Assembly: GCA_902800045.1 (NCBI GenBank) | Contig: CADCCZ010000002.1 | Location: 396,131 to 460,130, forward strand | Origin: an uncultured Bacteroidia bacterium | GTDB lineage: Bacteria > Bacteroidota > Bacteroidia > Bacteroidales > ML635J-15 | Direction: 5' to 3' | DNA length: 64,000 nt | In this document: piece by piece, positions 27,368 through 37,526 of the stretch | Layout of the letters: every line of letters starts with the position of its first letter | How positions within the stretch are numbered: the stretch's first letter is position 1 | Made by a program: the position numbers and the translations under genes | Notes under the pieces: model-generated | Seen by the model: the letters and a program-made list of their open reading frames with translations, nothing else | Databases searched by the model: none | Told to the model about the DNA's origin: nothing

Positions 27368-30001
27368 TTAAAACAAACTCATCTGCGTTCCATCGTCGGG
27401 CATGAATGCATCGTCGGAGAGTTTCGACGAATCGTCTTCTGCCTGCGGTTCTTCCTCTGGCTCCTCGTCCTCGGGCTTTACTAGCGGTTCGATAAAACAG
27501 ATTTCCTTTACAGCGTAGGTTGTGAGTCGCTTGCCACGGGCTGTGATACCCTTTACACCGATAAATTCTTCTGCATCAATGATTTCCGGCTCGCGCTTTT
27601 CGTCCTTGCCGCCAAAGGTTATCTTAAGCTGCGGATGCTTGTCCTCGCTTACTGCAAGCATATACGAACCTTCGTATTCCGAAACAAACGACTGCGGTTT
27701 GGTCATTTCCTGAACATTGAAACGCTTCAAATAATAGAAGTTCTGCTCGGCATCGAAATGAACGGCTGTGAAAACCTTGTCGGCCTTGTACTTCTCGATT
27801 ATGAGAATGTCGTCGTTGTAATGGTTAGAGAGGTCGAAGTTGGTGAAAATGCAGTCGCCGGCATTGGTGACAACGAGAATCTTGTCGGTTCCAGAAAATT
27901 CGCCCAAGTACTGTCCGCGTCCGTCAACATTGAGACGCAAAACATCCTTGTCGAACCATATCTTGCGTCCGCCAAGCGTCGAAACGCCTTCCTCCTTCTG
28001 GGTAATCTTGTGTATTTCGGTGCGGGCGAAAATATTTCCCTGTGCATCGCGGTTCTTTATGGCAATGTCCTTGAAATCAACATCAAAGGTAAGTTTTCTC
28101 AATTTCGGCTTCGGCTTCAGCTTGCACGAGATAACTTCGGCTTCACCATTTGGATTTGCCTTGAAGTACAGCAATTTAGAACCGGGTGTTCCCTTGGTCA
28201 TATCGTATTCCTTGTCGCGGATGACATTGGTAATTGCAAAACGCTTGATGTACGAAGTTGCCGACTTTCCATCGCGGTAAACCACATTGTAGATGGTGCG
28301 CTTGTCGTTCTTGCGGTACACAGCCACATATATTATGCCCTTGCCGAAGAATGCCTTGTCGGTCACCTTGGAAACCTGATATTTTCCATCCTCGTGAATT
28401 ACAATGATGTCGTCGATGTCGGAGCAGTCGCATACATATTCGTCCTTCTTCAAGCCATAGCCAACGAAGCCCTCTTCCCTGTTGATGTAGAGCTTTTCGT
28501 TTGCAACGGCCACCTCGCCGGCATCAATCGAATCGAAGTTGCGGATTTCGGTCTTGCGCTCGCGACCTTCGCCGTACTTTTCCTTGATGTGCTGATAGTA
28601 ATTAATGGTATAGTCAACAATGTGGTCGAGGTCGTTCTGTACAGCCTTTATCTGTTCCTGTATTGCAATCAAGTCCTCGTCGGCCTTCTCGATGTTGAAG
28701 CGGAGAATGCGTTTCATCCTTATTTCCAGCAACTTCAGAATATCTTCGGCTGTGACCTCACGCATAAGTTTCAGCTTGTGCGCGATAATCTTGGAATGTA
28801 TGAACTCGACAGCTTCATCGTTGGAACCAGCATTTTCGTAAGCCTTTTCCTTGTAGATGCGCTTTTCGATGAACCATTTTTCGAGCGACTGGTAATGCCA
28901 TTGCTCCTCGAGTTCGCCCTTCTTGATTTTCAGTTCCTGACGGAGCAGTTCCAAGGTGTTGCGCACCGATGCTTCCAAAATTTCGGTAACTGAAGCAAAG
29001 CGCGGTTTGTCCTCCTCGATTACGCAGGCATTTGGAGAAATGGAAACCTGACAGTTGGTAAATGCATACAATGCATCGATTGTAACATCGGCAGAAACGC
29101 CAGGCTGAAGTTCTATCAGAATTTCGGCATTTTCGGCGGTGTTGTCGTCAACTTTCTTGATTTTGATTTTGCCCTTTTCGTTGGCTTTCAAAATGGTGTC
29201 GATGATTCCGCCAGTTGTCTGTCCGTATGGTATCTCCTTGATTGCCAAAGTTTTCTTATCAACCTTTTCGATGCGGGCACGGATGAGCAGTTTTCCACCG
29301 CGCTGACCGTCGTTGTAGCGGCTCACATCGATAAGTCCGCCAGTGGGGAAGTCGGGATAAAGTTGCACGGGTTCGTCGCGGAGCACTGCTATACAGCCGT
29401 CGAGCAGTTCGTTGAAGTTGTGCGGAAGAACTATCGAGTTGAGACCTACGGCAATACCTTCGACGCCTTGAGCAAGCAGCAATGGGAACTTTATAGGCAG
29501 GTTTATAGGTTCCTGCTTACGACCGTCGTATGAATCCTTCCAGAAGGTGGTCTTGTTGTTGAAAGCCACCTCGAGGGCGAACTTCGAAAGACGGGCCTCG
29601 ATGTAACGGGGTGCTGCTGCGCTGTCGCCTGTGAGTATGTTACCCCAGTTACCCTGAGTTTCGATGAGCAGGTCCTTCTGTCCCATCTGCACCAACGCGC
29701 CACCGATTGCAGCGTCGCCGTGAGGGTGGTACTGCATTGTCTGACCGACAATGTTTGCCACCTTGTTGAAACGGCCGTCGTCTATCTGCTTCATTGCGTG
29801 AAGGATACGGCGTTGTACGGGTTTCAGACCGTCGTAGATGTGCGGAACTGCGCGTTCGAGGATTACATACGAGGCGTAGTCCAGAAACCAGTTCTGGAAC
29901 ATATTCTTCATACGGGTAATGGTAACGCCTGTTTCGGGGTTCTGTTCAACCTCGATAACATCGGTTTCGTCCTGCGGTATATTCTTGTTTTCGTCGTCCA
30001 T
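27368..30001 (-). CDS. parC: DNA topoisomerase IV subunit A
   Basis: An 877-aa type IIA topoisomerase A subunit. Visible are the N-terminal FLDYASYVILERAVPHIYDGLKPVQRRILHAM, the quinolone region YHPHGDAAIGGALVQMGQ, and the catalytic Tyr in AAPRYIEARLS (~residue 129). A coiled-coil gate and a beta-pinwheel C-terminal domain follow, with an acidic tail. It cuts and passes DNA duplexes to separate daughter chromosomes. It lies 12 bp after parE, the usual Bacteroidota order. At the positions of E. coli GyrA S83 and D87 it has Ala and Gly. Confidence 0.93.
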   Translation of the reverse strand: MDDENKNIPQDETDVIEVEQNPETGVTITRMKNMFQNWFLDYASYVILERAVPHIYDGLKPVQRRILHAMKQIDDGRFNKVANIVGQTMQYHPHGDAAIGGALVQMGQKDLLIETQGNWGNILTGDSAAAPRYIEARLSKFALEVAFNNKTTFWKDSYDGRKQEPINLPIKFPLLLAQGVEGIAVGLNSIVLPHNFNELLDGCIAVLRDEPVQLYPDFPTGGLIDVSRYNDGQRGGKLLIRARIEKVDKKTLAIKEIPYGQTTGGIIDTILKANEKGKIKIKKVDDNTAENAEILIELQPGVSADVTIDALYAFTNCQVSISPNACVIEEDKPRFASVTEILEASVRNTLELLRQELKIKKGELEEQWHYQSLEKWFIEKRIYKEKAYENAGSNDEAVEFIHSKIIAHKLKLMREVTAEDILKLLEIRMKRILRFNIEKADEDLIAIQEQIKAVQNDLDHIVDYTINYYQHIKEKYGEGRERKTEIRNFDSIDAGEVAVANEKLYINREEGFVGYGLKKDEYVCDCSDIDDIIVIHEDGKYQVSKVTDKAFFGKGIIYVAVYRKNDKRTIYNVVYRDGKSATSYIKRFAITNVIRDKEYDMTKGTPGSKLLYFKANPNGEAEVISCKLKPKPKLRKLTFDVDFKDIAIKNRDAQGNIFARTEIHKITQKEEGVSTLGGRKIWFDKDVLRLNVDGRGQYLGEFSGTDKILVVTNAGDCIFTNFDLSNHYNDDILIIEKYKADKVFTAVHFDAEQNFYYLKRFNVQEMTKPQSFVSEYEGSYMLAVSEDKHPQLKITFGGKDEKREPEIIDAEEFIGVKGITARGKRLTTYAVKEICFIEPLVKPEDEEPEEEPQAEDDSSKLSDDAFMPDDGTQMSLF

Positions 30002-30013
30002 AGTTTCTGATTT

Positions 30014-31885
30014 TTAGTCCTCTTCCATCCTTAGGTTCTCGATAATGAAGTTCTGTCGCTCCTGGGTGTTGTTGCCCATAAAATATTCGAGCAGAGCCTT
30101 TATGTTGTCGTCCTTCGACAGGGTTACGGGCGAAAGCTTCATATCGGGACCGATGAAGTTCTTGAATTCCTGCCAGTTGATTTCACCAAGACCTTTGAAT
30201 CGGGTGGTTTCCGAATTCTTGATTTTCTTCTGGGCCTCGTCGCGCTCGTTTTCGGTGTAGCAGTACTTGGTTTCCTGCTTGTTGCGCACGCGGAAAAGCG
30301 GTGTTTCGAGGATAAACAGGTGCCCCTGCCTGATGATGTCGGGGAAAAACTGCAGGAAGAATGTTATCAGCAGAAGCCTGATGTGCATACCGTCAACATC
30401 GGCATCGGTTGCGATTACCACATTGCGGTAGCGTATATTGTCGATTCCCTCCTCGATGTTGAGTGCCGCCTGCAAGAGGTTGAACTCATCGTTCTCGTAA
30501 ACAACCTTCTTGGTCTTGCCGTACGAATTGAGCGGTTTACCGCGCAAGCTGAACACTGCCTGAGTGGTAACATCGCGGCTCTTGGTGATTGAACCGCTTG
30601 CCGAATCACCCTCGGTGATGAAGATTGTACTCTCGTCGCGACGGGGATTGTTGCTGTTGTAGTGGATACGACAGTCGCGTAGCTTCTCGTTGTGCAGGCT
30701 GACCTTCTTGGCCTTTTCGCGGGCAAGTTTCTGTACACCCGACATAGCCTTGCGCTCCTTTTCGGATGACTGGATTTTCTCAAGCATCCTGTCGGAAATA
30801 TCCTTGTTCTTGTGCAGATAGTTGTCAACTTCGCGCTTAATGAAATCGCCCACAAACTTGTTGACGCTCACGCCCGACAGCGGATAAGGATTACCTTCTT
30901 CATCCTTCTCTGGCGCCATATTCGCAGAGCCGAGCTTGATTTTTGTCTGGCTTTCGAAAGTAGGTTCAATGACATTTATTGCAATGGCAGCCACGATTCC
31001 GCTACGAATATCCTGCGGCTCAAAGTTCTTGCCGTAGTATTCCTTGATGGTGCGGGCAATGTGTTCCTTGAATGCGCTCTGATGAGTACCGCCCTGCGAG
31101 GTGTATTGCCCGTTTACAAACGAATAGTATTCCTCGCCGTTCTGGTCGGTGTGTGTGAATGCAATCTCGATGTCGTCGCCCTTGAGGTGGATATGCGGAT
31201 AAAGCGGTTCAGAATTGTGGCGTTCCTTAACAAGGTCGAGCAAACCGTTTTTCGAAATGTATTTCTTTCCGTTGAAATTGAGTGTAAGCCCTGTGTTAAG
31301 GTAGCTATAGTTGCGGAACATCGTCTCGAGGTATTCTTCGCGGAAGCGGTAGTGTCCGAAAATCTCCTCGTCGGGGGTAAATTCCACATAAGTACCGTTC
31401 TTTTCGGTTGTCGGGACAAGGTCGTATTCCTTCACCAGCTTGCCTTTCTCAAAATCGGCCTGCTTCATCATTCCGTCGCGGAACGACTTAACGGTAAATG
31501 TTACCGACAAAGCGTTCACTGCCTTGGTACCCACGCCATTCAGACCGACAGACTTCTGGAAAGCCTTGGAGTCGTATTTGCCGCCAGTGTTCATTACCGA
31601 AACGGCGTCAATCATCTTGCCCTGCGGGATTCCTCGTCCGAAGTCGCGAACCGAAATGGTATTTTCGCGCAATTTGATTTCGATGTTAAGCCCGAAGTGC
31701 ATACGGAACTCGTCGATTGAGTTGTCGATGACTTCCTTGACTAGCACATAGATACCGTCGTCGGATGCCTCGCCGTTGCCGAGCTTGCCAATGTACATAC
31801 CGGGACGCAGACGCACATGCTCAAGACCTTCGAGGGTGCGAATGTTGTCGTCGGTGTAGTTGCTTATGTTGTTGTTTTCTGCCAT
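30014..31885 (-). CDS. parE: DNA topoisomerase IV subunit B
   Basis: A 623-aa ATPase subunit. It has the GHKL ATPase motifs ([43 protein letters not shown]). The TOPRIM domain has [16 protein letters not shown] and [22 protein letters not shown], and a C-terminal [12 protein letters not shown] segment follows. ParE hydrolyses ATP to drive strand passage by ParC, whose gene follows after 12 bp. A TATTTTTG promoter box lies ~21 bp upstream. Confidence 0.93.
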   Translation of the reverse strand: MAENNNISNYTDDNIRTLEGLEHVRLRPGMYIGKLGNGEASDDGIYVLVKEVIDNSIDEFRMHFGLNIEIKLRENTISVRDFGRGIPQGKMIDAVSVMNTGGKYDSKAFQKSVGLNGVGTKAVNALSVTFTVKSFRDGMMKQADFEKGKLVKEYDLVPTTEKNGTYVEFTPDEEIFGHYRFREEYLETMFRNYSYLNTGLTLNFNGKKYISKNGLLDLVKERHNSEPLYPHIHLKGDDIEIAFTHTDQNGEEYYSFVNGQYTSQGGTHQSAFKEHIARTIKEYYGKNFEPQDIRSGIVAAIAINVIEPTFESQTKIKLGSANMAPEKDEEGNPYPLSGVSVNKFVGDFIKREVDNYLHKNKDISDRMLEKIQSSEKERKAMSGVQKLAREKAKKVSLHNEKLRDCRIHYNSNNPRRDESTIFITEGDSASGSITKSRDVTTQAVFSLRGKPLNSYGKTKKVVYENDEFNLLQAALNIEEGIDNIRYRNVVIATDADVDGMHIRLLLITFFLQFFPDIIRQGHLFILETPLFRVRNKQETKYCYTENERDEAQKKIKNSETTRFKGLGEINWQEFKNFIGPDMKLSPVTLSKDDNIKALLEYFMGNNTQERQNFIIENLRMEED

Positions 31886-31905
31886 TGAACAAAAATTTTG
31901 CTTCG

Positions 31906-31913
31906 CAAAAATA
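31906..31913 (-). promoter_or_regulatory. Candidate -7 box (TATTTTTG) for parE-parC
   Basis: Exact TAnnTTTG match on the minus strand, 20 bp before the ATG at 31885. Confidence 0.5.
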
Positions 31914-32012
31914 CAAAACCGCTACGCCAAAATGTGACCTATACCTTATTTTTAATTAACAAAGTGGGTGTTAATTACGGGAATATATGCAACGATTTAG
32001 GGCTTGCTTCTT

Positions 32013-32843
32013 TTATTGTCTTTTCTTGCATTTAAAACGAGTTTCTGTTCCTGCTCCCACAGAATGGTTTCTAACATAATAATTAAGGCTGTCACCTACA
32101 AAAGAGCCACCCCCATCACAATATAAGTAATTTGCAGAACGAATGGTGCCATTCTTATTTAAAAAATACATAGCTTCTTGATATTGTGCACTCCCTACTT
32201 CAATTATTTTCAAAACCGAATCGTTTGCTGTCAACGACACTTCCAGAGTTGCGTTGTAAGGTCCAGATACACCTCCAGTATCAGGAGTCCACCAAATGTT
32301 TTCTTTCGTACCGTCATAAAAACCGACCCAGGCACTCCTATAGTCTGGCGTATCAAAATCTCCGGAGAATTGCTGAATCTTAAATCCGTCATAGGTGTAC
32401 TGCTCGCTAGTCCAAACATAATCGATATGGAGCGAATCTTCGCTAAAGGAGCCAAATATCCTAGCAGCAAAACCATCACGCATATAACCAGGAACATTGG
32501 GAACTACTGTGTCTTTTATAAATCCATCTTCTGTGTATGTAATATAAAATGACAGGTCTAAAGAATTGTCGCAAACCCTCAAAATTTTGTCGGTTACTCT
32601 GATAGAATGTATTTCTAATTCCGTATCATCCCCTTCAACTTGTCCGTATCCTGACTTTCTTGTGCATTTGTATCGTCCAACTAAAAGATTACCTTCACTT
32701 GCTGGTTCGTATATGCACGAACCATCGTCCTTTTTTGCCGATTCATCGTAATTTATTGCATCTGGATCAGTACATCCGCGCTTTGTGCATCCAACAAACG
32801 AAATGCAAAGCATAAACAAAACAATCAAAGCGTTTATTTTCAT
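32013..32843 (-). CDS. Lipoprotein with a CTDPxAxNYxxxAxxDDGSC motif
   Basis: A 276-aa lipoprotein (MKINALIVLFMLCISFVGC, lipobox FVGC). Immediately after the lipid Cys it has GCTDPDAINYDESAKKDDGS, a short Cys/Asp motif common in Bacteroidota surface lipoproteins and T9SS substrates. The rest is predicted beta-rich with many Tyr and Ser and no catalytic motif that I recognise. Monocistronic, with a -7 box (TAATTTTG) at 32866-32873. Role unknown. Confidence 0.72.
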   Translation of the reverse strand: MKINALIVLFMLCISFVGCTKRGCTDPDAINYDESAKKDDGSCIYEPASEGNLLVGRYKCTRKSGYGQVEGDDTELEIHSIRVTDKILRVCDNSLDLSFYITYTEDGFIKDTVVPNVPGYMRDGFAARIFGSFSEDSLHIDYVWTSEQYTYDGFKIQQFSGDFDTPDYRSAWVGFYDGTKENIWWTPDTGGVSGPYNATLEVSLTANDSVLKIIEVGSAQYQEAMYFLNKNGTIRSANYLYCDGGGSFVGDSLNYYVRNHSVGAGTETRFKCKKRQ

Positions 32844-33098
32844 AATTTACATATTTATTTCTGGACAAAATTATAAAAATAGCGCGAAATTATTGATGTT
32901 TTTTAATAAAGTTTTAACGAAGTGGGGATTTCCGCAAAACCACACGCCACCTACGCCAAAATCTGACCGATGTTTATTGATTCATCAAAATGTTCGTATA
33001 TTTATTTGCAGCGTGCCTGTGTGGAAATGGTGCCTTGAAATGTCGGAAAAATTTGATGCAGAGACTATTATACGGCGCAAGGATATAATAAGACAGAT
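32844..33098. other. Intergenic spacer, 255 bp
   Basis: Contains the -7 box of the lipoprotein gene (32866-32873). A 20-codon plus-strand frame (MSEKFDAETIIRRKDIIRQI) ends within 10 bp of the nhaC stop. No further signal supports a gene. Confidence 0.5.
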
Positions 33099-34544
33099 TT
33101 AAGCATCCTCCAACTTGGTATCAATATCCTCTCGCCTAAATATCTTATATCCGATAAATGCTATCGTAATCGACATCAGCGGGGAAAGGATGTTGAAGAA
33201 ACAGTATGGCAAGTATTCCAAAGTGGAGACTTTCAGTACCATCGACTGCGTCATGCCGCAGGTGTTCCAGGGAACAAGCACCGAGGTTACCGTAGCAGAG
33301 TCCTCGGTAGAACGGCTCAGAAGTCGTCCTTCAAAATTCTTGTCCTTGTAAAGTTGCTTGAAAATGTTTCCAGTAAGGACAATGCTGAGATATTGGTCAC
33401 CGGTAGCCATATTGGAAAAAAGTCCAGTCGCCACTGTAGAGGTTACAATCGAACGACGTCCACTGATGCCACGTGCCAAGGCTGTCGTGAGGCTTCTCAT
33501 CATTCCGCCACCAGTAAGTGCGCCACCAAATGCCGATGCGCAGAAAATTAGGAATACCGTGCTTAGCATACCTTTCATTCCACGGGTCTGCACCAAGTTG
33601 CTGAGAGTTTCGTTTCCTGTGTCGATAGCGGTGCTGTCGAAGTAGGTAACCATCAGTCCGCGGAAGCTGTTGCCATCGCCAACTTGCGCCACTATGTCGG
33701 GTTGAGCAAAAAGCATTGTTATGCCAGCCACCAATGCCGACAAAAACAATATGACAGCGGCAGGAAGTTTCAGCGCGATAAGCACGGCTGTAAATAGCGG
33801 TATCAGCATCAGCCACGGATTTATGACAAAGCTGTTTTGCAGTCCTTCGGCAAAAGATTCGGCTTGCGCTGTGCTTTCGGCTGAGTGCATAAGGCTTACC
33901 ACTAGGAATATTATCAAGGTAATGACGAACGACGGAACCGTGGTTATGAGCATGTAGCGTATGTGCTTGAAAAGAGGCACTTCGCCTACCGACGATGCAA
34001 GCACGGTTGTGTCGGAGAGCGGTGAAATCTTGTCGCCGAAGTAGGCACCAGAAATTATTGCTCCAGCCGTCCATCCTGCGGAATATCCGTGTGCCGTACC
34101 GATGCCCAGAAGTGCTATGCCGACGGTCGCAACGGTAGTCCACGAACTGCCGGTTATGAGCGACACCAAGGCGCAGATGATGCAAGCCATAAACAGGAAG
34201 AGCGAGGGCGTTAGGATTTTCATTCCGTAGTATATCATCGTAGGCACTACACCGCTCATCATCCAGCTGCCCGAAACGGCACCGATAAGGAAGAGTATAA
34301 TGACTGCCGGTCCGATAGTCTTGATGTTGTCGCCTATTGCACCGTTTATCCGACTCCACGACACCTTGTAGCCAATCATCGCTATTGCGATAGCCACGGC
34401 TGCCGCAAACAGCAAAGCCGTCTGACTGGCGCCGTCGATGGCATCGGAGCCGAACTCCTTGATTACAAGCACCTGCAATGCTACAAGCACAGCAAATGGA
34501 ATGATGGCAATTGACCAGTGGATGTGAGGGGTATTAGATTCCAT
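33099..34544 (-). CDS. nhaC: NhaC-family Na+/H+ antiporter
   Basis: A 481-aa membrane protein with about eleven hydrophobic helices. Family signatures include IGAVSGSWMMSGVVPTMIYYG, LVSLITGSSWTTVATVGIALLGIG, SGAYFGDKISPLSDTTVLASS and STEDSATVTSVLVPWNTCG. NhaC antiporters exchange Na+ for H+ across the inner membrane. Monocistronic, with a -7 box (TATATTTG) at 34563-34570. Some family members exchange organic acids instead, so the exact ion is inferred. Confidence 0.88.
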   Translation of the reverse strand: MESNTPHIHWSIAIIPFAVLVALQVLVIKEFGSDAIDGASQTALLFAAAVAIAIAMIGYKVSWSRINGAIGDNIKTIGPAVIILFLIGAVSGSWMMSGVVPTMIYYGMKILTPSLFLFMACIICALVSLITGSSWTTVATVGIALLGIGTAHGYSAGWTAGAIISGAYFGDKISPLSDTTVLASSVGEVPLFKHIRYMLITTVPSFVITLIIFLVVSLMHSAESTAQAESFAEGLQNSFVINPWLMLIPLFTAVLIALKLPAAVILFLSALVAGITMLFAQPDIVAQVGDGNSFRGLMVTYFDSTAIDTGNETLSNLVQTRGMKGMLSTVFLIFCASAFGGALTGGGMMRSLTTALARGISGRRSIVTSTVATGLFSNMATGDQYLSIVLTGNIFKQLYKDKNFEGRLLSRSTEDSATVTSVLVPWNTCGMTQSMVLKVSTLEYLPYCFFNILSPLMSITIAFIGYKIFRREDIDTKLEDA

Positions 34545-34562
34545 ATTTATGATATTAGGCTA

Positions 34563-34570
34563 CAAATATA
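34563..34570 (-). promoter_or_regulatory. Candidate -7 box (TATATTTG) for nhaC
   Basis: Exact TAnnTTTG match on the minus strand, 18 bp before the ATG at 34544. Confidence 0.5.
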
Positions 34571-34663
34571 CACAATCTCTACTGGTTGCAAAAAATATTT
34601 TACAACTCACTGGCTATAAAAATATCAGTATTAAAATAGGAAATCTTATTTGAGACAAATACT

Positions 34664-36301
34664 TTATTCTTTCCCCAACTTTCTCCTTATCCCCGCCACT
34701 ATCTGCATAAGAATAAGTATAGCCGACACTACGCAGCTCATACGCGCAATGTAGTCGCCATACTTGGAGTAGAAGGTAACCTTGTCGTTGGCATTGATTG
34801 TTGCTGCTATGCCACCACGCTGCCACCAGCCGAGCGACTCAACGACATCGCCACGCTGATTGATGATGCAGCTTATGCCCGTATTTGCGCTTCGTGCTAT
34901 GCTGCGGCGTGTCTCGACGGCACGCAGACGCGAGAAACTGCAGTGCTGGCGATAGCCGGGAGTGTCGCGCCACCAGCCATCGTTGGTGATGACAAAAATC
35001 ATCTGTGCGCCATCCTCAACAAAACCACCGCAATGTTCACCAAATGCCGACTCGTAACATACTGGCACGCCGACCTTTACTCCGCTGACATCGTTTGTAA
35101 AAGCTGTCGGATGTTCCTGTCGTCCATGACTGCCGCTCATTCCGCCAAGGTCGGTCATAAGGTCGCTGAGGAAGCCGAAAACGCGGATGTACGGAAGTAT
35201 TTCTGCACCGGGAACCAGCTTGCTCTTGCGGTAAATCTGCACATACGGACTCGAATCGACCTGCATCGAGACATTGTAGATATCGTAGTGGTCGTTTTCG
35301 CCGATTTCACGGGCGGTTTCGGTAATGGAAGTACCATCGTAGGCCTTGTCGCCGTTCTTGTGGTAATAGACCTTGAAAGTGGTCGCACCAACGACGAACT
35401 TGCCATTAGGATAGTCGGCCATAAACTTGCGCACCGCCACAAGCGACGAATTACCCTGCATGAAGTCTTCCTGAACGGTATTATTCAGTGCCGTCTCGGG
35501 TGCGACAAAGTAGTCGGTCTCGGAATTGCCGTAAGTCGCTGCAATGTCAAGGATATTCTCAATCTGCGAACCGAAGGTATTTTCGTCAAATTTTTCGCCC
35601 CACGGGTCGATATTCGGCTGAATTACAACAATATTCTGCGGATTTTCCTTTTCAGTGTATGTATAGTAACGTATGGCGGAAGAAATTATCGGGACAAAAA
35701 TGAGCAGGGTCGTAGAAAGAGCAAGCGGCAAGGTCATCATTTCTTTTTTCAACCTTACCGTCAACATTTTGTACAACAGAGCATTCACAATCAATATCCA
35801 AGCCGAACCGCCCAGATGTCCCGTAAACTCGTACCACTGTACAAACATCACATCGTTGGCGAACGAGTTGCCAAGCACCAGCCACGGCCATGCAATCTCA
35901 CTGTTCATAAACAAATACTCGAAAGCCACATAGCAACTGACGAATGCAATAAGTCCAACCTTTTCGCCGCCGCGCTTCCACAGAGCATATACAATCCTCA
36001 TTGTCAGTGCCATTAGCAACGACGAGGCAAGCACAGCCATAAATACTCCTGCAGGACTTGCAAAGTAAACCCACCAAGTTGTAATGAGGTTCCAAAGTAC
36101 GAATGTCAGGTACGAATAGCCGAAAAACTTTGCTCCGCCGTGCTTGCCGTTCTCGCTTATGATATTCTGCATCAGCATAAGCATTGGGACAAAGCCCACA
36201 AGCGTCAGCCAAGGCAAATGCAGGTTGAACCAGCCTGCGCTCAGTAAAAGTGCCGACAATACGCACAAACCGAACCTTATAGCAACACCGAACTTTTTCA
36301 T
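34664..36301 (-). CDS. lnt: Apolipoprotein N-acyltransferase
   Basis: About 545 aa from the ATG at 36301 (MKKFGVAIRFGLCV), which overlaps the waaA stop by 4 bp. Membrane helices fill the first ~220 residues, followed by a carbon-nitrogen-hydrolase domain with the catalytic triad: Glu in VAPETALNN, Lys in YRKSKLVPGAEILPY, Cys in GVPVCYESAFGE. It adds the third acyl chain to lipoproteins at the inner membrane. The 4-bp overlap shows translational coupling with waaA. Abundant lipoprotein genes in this window are its expected substrates. Confidence 0.92.
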   Translation of the reverse strand: MKKFGVAIRFGLCVLSALLLSAGWFNLHLPWLTLVGFVPMLMLMQNIISENGKHGGAKFFGYSYLTFVLWNLITTWWVYFASPAGVFMAVLASSLLMALTMRIVYALWKRGGEKVGLIAFVSCYVAFEYLFMNSEIAWPWLVLGNSFANDVMFVQWYEFTGHLGGSAWILIVNALLYKMLTVRLKKEMMTLPLALSTTLLIFVPIISSAIRYYTYTEKENPQNIVVIQPNIDPWGEKFDENTFGSQIENILDIAATYGNSETDYFVAPETALNNTVQEDFMQGNSSLVAVRKFMADYPNGKFVVGATTFKVYYHKNGDKAYDGTSITETAREIGENDHYDIYNVSMQVDSSPYVQIYRKSKLVPGAEILPYIRVFGFLSDLMTDLGGMSGSHGRQEHPTAFTNDVSGVKVGVPVCYESAFGEHCGGFVEDGAQMIFVITNDGWWRDTPGYRQHCSFSRLRAVETRRSIARSANTGISCIINQRGDVVESLGWWQRGGIAATINANDKVTFYSKYGDYIARMSCVVSAILILMQIVAGIRRKLGKE

Positions 36302-37524
36302 TGCAATTCGTTTATCTTGTTGTAAATGAACTCGGAAACTCCAACCGACTTTTCCACATACGCATTTGCCTGCGCACACGATTCGGAATATTTTGCCTCG
36401 TCGGAAAGAAGTGTTTCGATAACATTTTCAAATTCGTTGTACGAGGAAATTGAGAATCCAGCACCGCAACCTATCAAATCGAATGCTTCCTTGAACTTGC
36501 GGTAGTTTGGTCCGAAAATCACAGGAATACCATAAACCACAGCCTCGAGAGTGTTGTGAATTCCGACACCGAATCCTCCGCCCACATACGAAAGCCGTCC
36601 GTAGCGGTACATCTTCGACAACATTCCCATCGAATCGACAATTATGTACGAAAGTTCCGAAGCCTTGGCAGTTTCGCACTTCGACAAGCGCACAAACGGC
36701 TTGCCGAGCATCTTCTCGATTGCGCAAAGGTGCTCCTCGTGAATCTCGTGAGGAACAATCACAGCTTTCAAGTCGTCGTGTGAGTTGACATACTGCGAAA
36801 TAATTTTTTCGTCGGGTGGCCAGGTGCTACCGCATACAATCACATTTCCCGACTGCGAAAATTCACGGAGAAATTCATTTTCGTACTCCTCGTGCGAAAT
36901 CTGATACACGCGGTCGATACGAGTATCGCCGCAAACCGAAATGTTCTTCACGCCAGCCGATTCGAGCAGATTCTTGGAGTTTTCGTCCTGCACAAACATC
37001 CATGCAAAGTCGGTAAGCACCTTACGGTAGAACTTTCCCCACGGACGGAAAAATATCTGTCCGCTGCGGAAAATTCCCGAAATGAGGTAAGTATTTATTT
37101 TTCTTCGTGCGAGTTCGCGTATCATGCAGTACCAAAACTCGTATTTCACGAAAACGGCGAATTCAGGATTTATGATTTCGATGAATTTTCGTGCGTTGCG
37201 CTTGCTGTCGAATGGAAGATAGCAGACTATGTCGGCCTTGTCGTAGTTTTTGCGCACCTCGTAACCGCTTGGGCTGAAGAAGGTAAGCACAATTTTCTTT
37301 CCCTCGCGCTTGTAGCGTTCTATCAGCGGACGGCCCTGCTCGAATTCGCCAAGCGACGCCGCGTGAAACCACACATATTTCTGTCCTGGCTCGACTTTTG
37401 CACGCAGATTTTCCTCCCAATTCTTGCGTCCCGACACCATAAGTTTTGCCTTGCGGTTGAACGGGGCAGCCAACCTTACCGCCAGAAAATAAGCGCGAAT
37501 GCAAAGGAAATAGAAGAATTTCAT
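36298..37524 (-). CDS. waaA: 3-deoxy-D-manno-octulosonic acid (KDO) transferase
   Basis: About 408 aa from the ATG at 37524 (MKFFYFLCIRAYFLAVRLAAPFN), 2 bp after the preceding gene's stop. GT-B fold family signatures: VWFHAASLGEFEQGRPLIE, VKYEFWYCMIRELARRKI, and VGGGFGVGIHNTLEAVVYGIPVIFGPNYRKF. WaaA transfers KDO from CMP-KDO to lipid A precursor at the inner membrane. It forms a tight unit with lnt downstream and an OM-barrel gene upstream, all envelope functions. Confidence 0.92.
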   Translation of the reverse strand: MKFFYFLCIRAYFLAVRLAAPFNRKAKLMVSGRKNWEENLRAKVEPGQKYVWFHAASLGEFEQGRPLIERYKREGKKIVLTFFSPSGYEVRKNYDKADIVCYLPFDSKRNARKFIEIINPEFAVFVKYEFWYCMIRELARRKINTYLISGIFRSGQIFFRPWGKFYRKVLTDFAWMFVQDENSKNLLESAGVKNISVCGDTRIDRVYQISHEEYENEFLREFSQSGNVIVCGSTWPPDEKIISQYVNSHDDLKAVIVPHEIHEEHLCAIEKMLGKPFVRLSKCETAKASELSYIIVDSMGMLSKMYRYGRLSYVGGGFGVGIHNTLEAVVYGIPVIFGPNYRKFKEAFDLIGCGAGFSISSYNEFENVIETLLSDEAKYSESCAQANAYVEKSVGVSEFIYNKINELQ

Positions 37525-37526
37525 CG

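Noticed and set aside
27635..28993. Long plus-strand frame (452 aa) opposite parC
   Set aside because: Antisense to a conserved gene; the translation has no family features and reflects parC codon bias.
30812..31720. Long plus-strand frame opposite parE
   Set aside because: Antisense shadow of a conserved gene.
32785..33102. Plus-strand protein ending MSEKFDAETIIRRKDIIRQI
   Set aside because: Overlaps the 5' end of the lipoprotein gene and its promoter; only the last 20 codons look protein-like.
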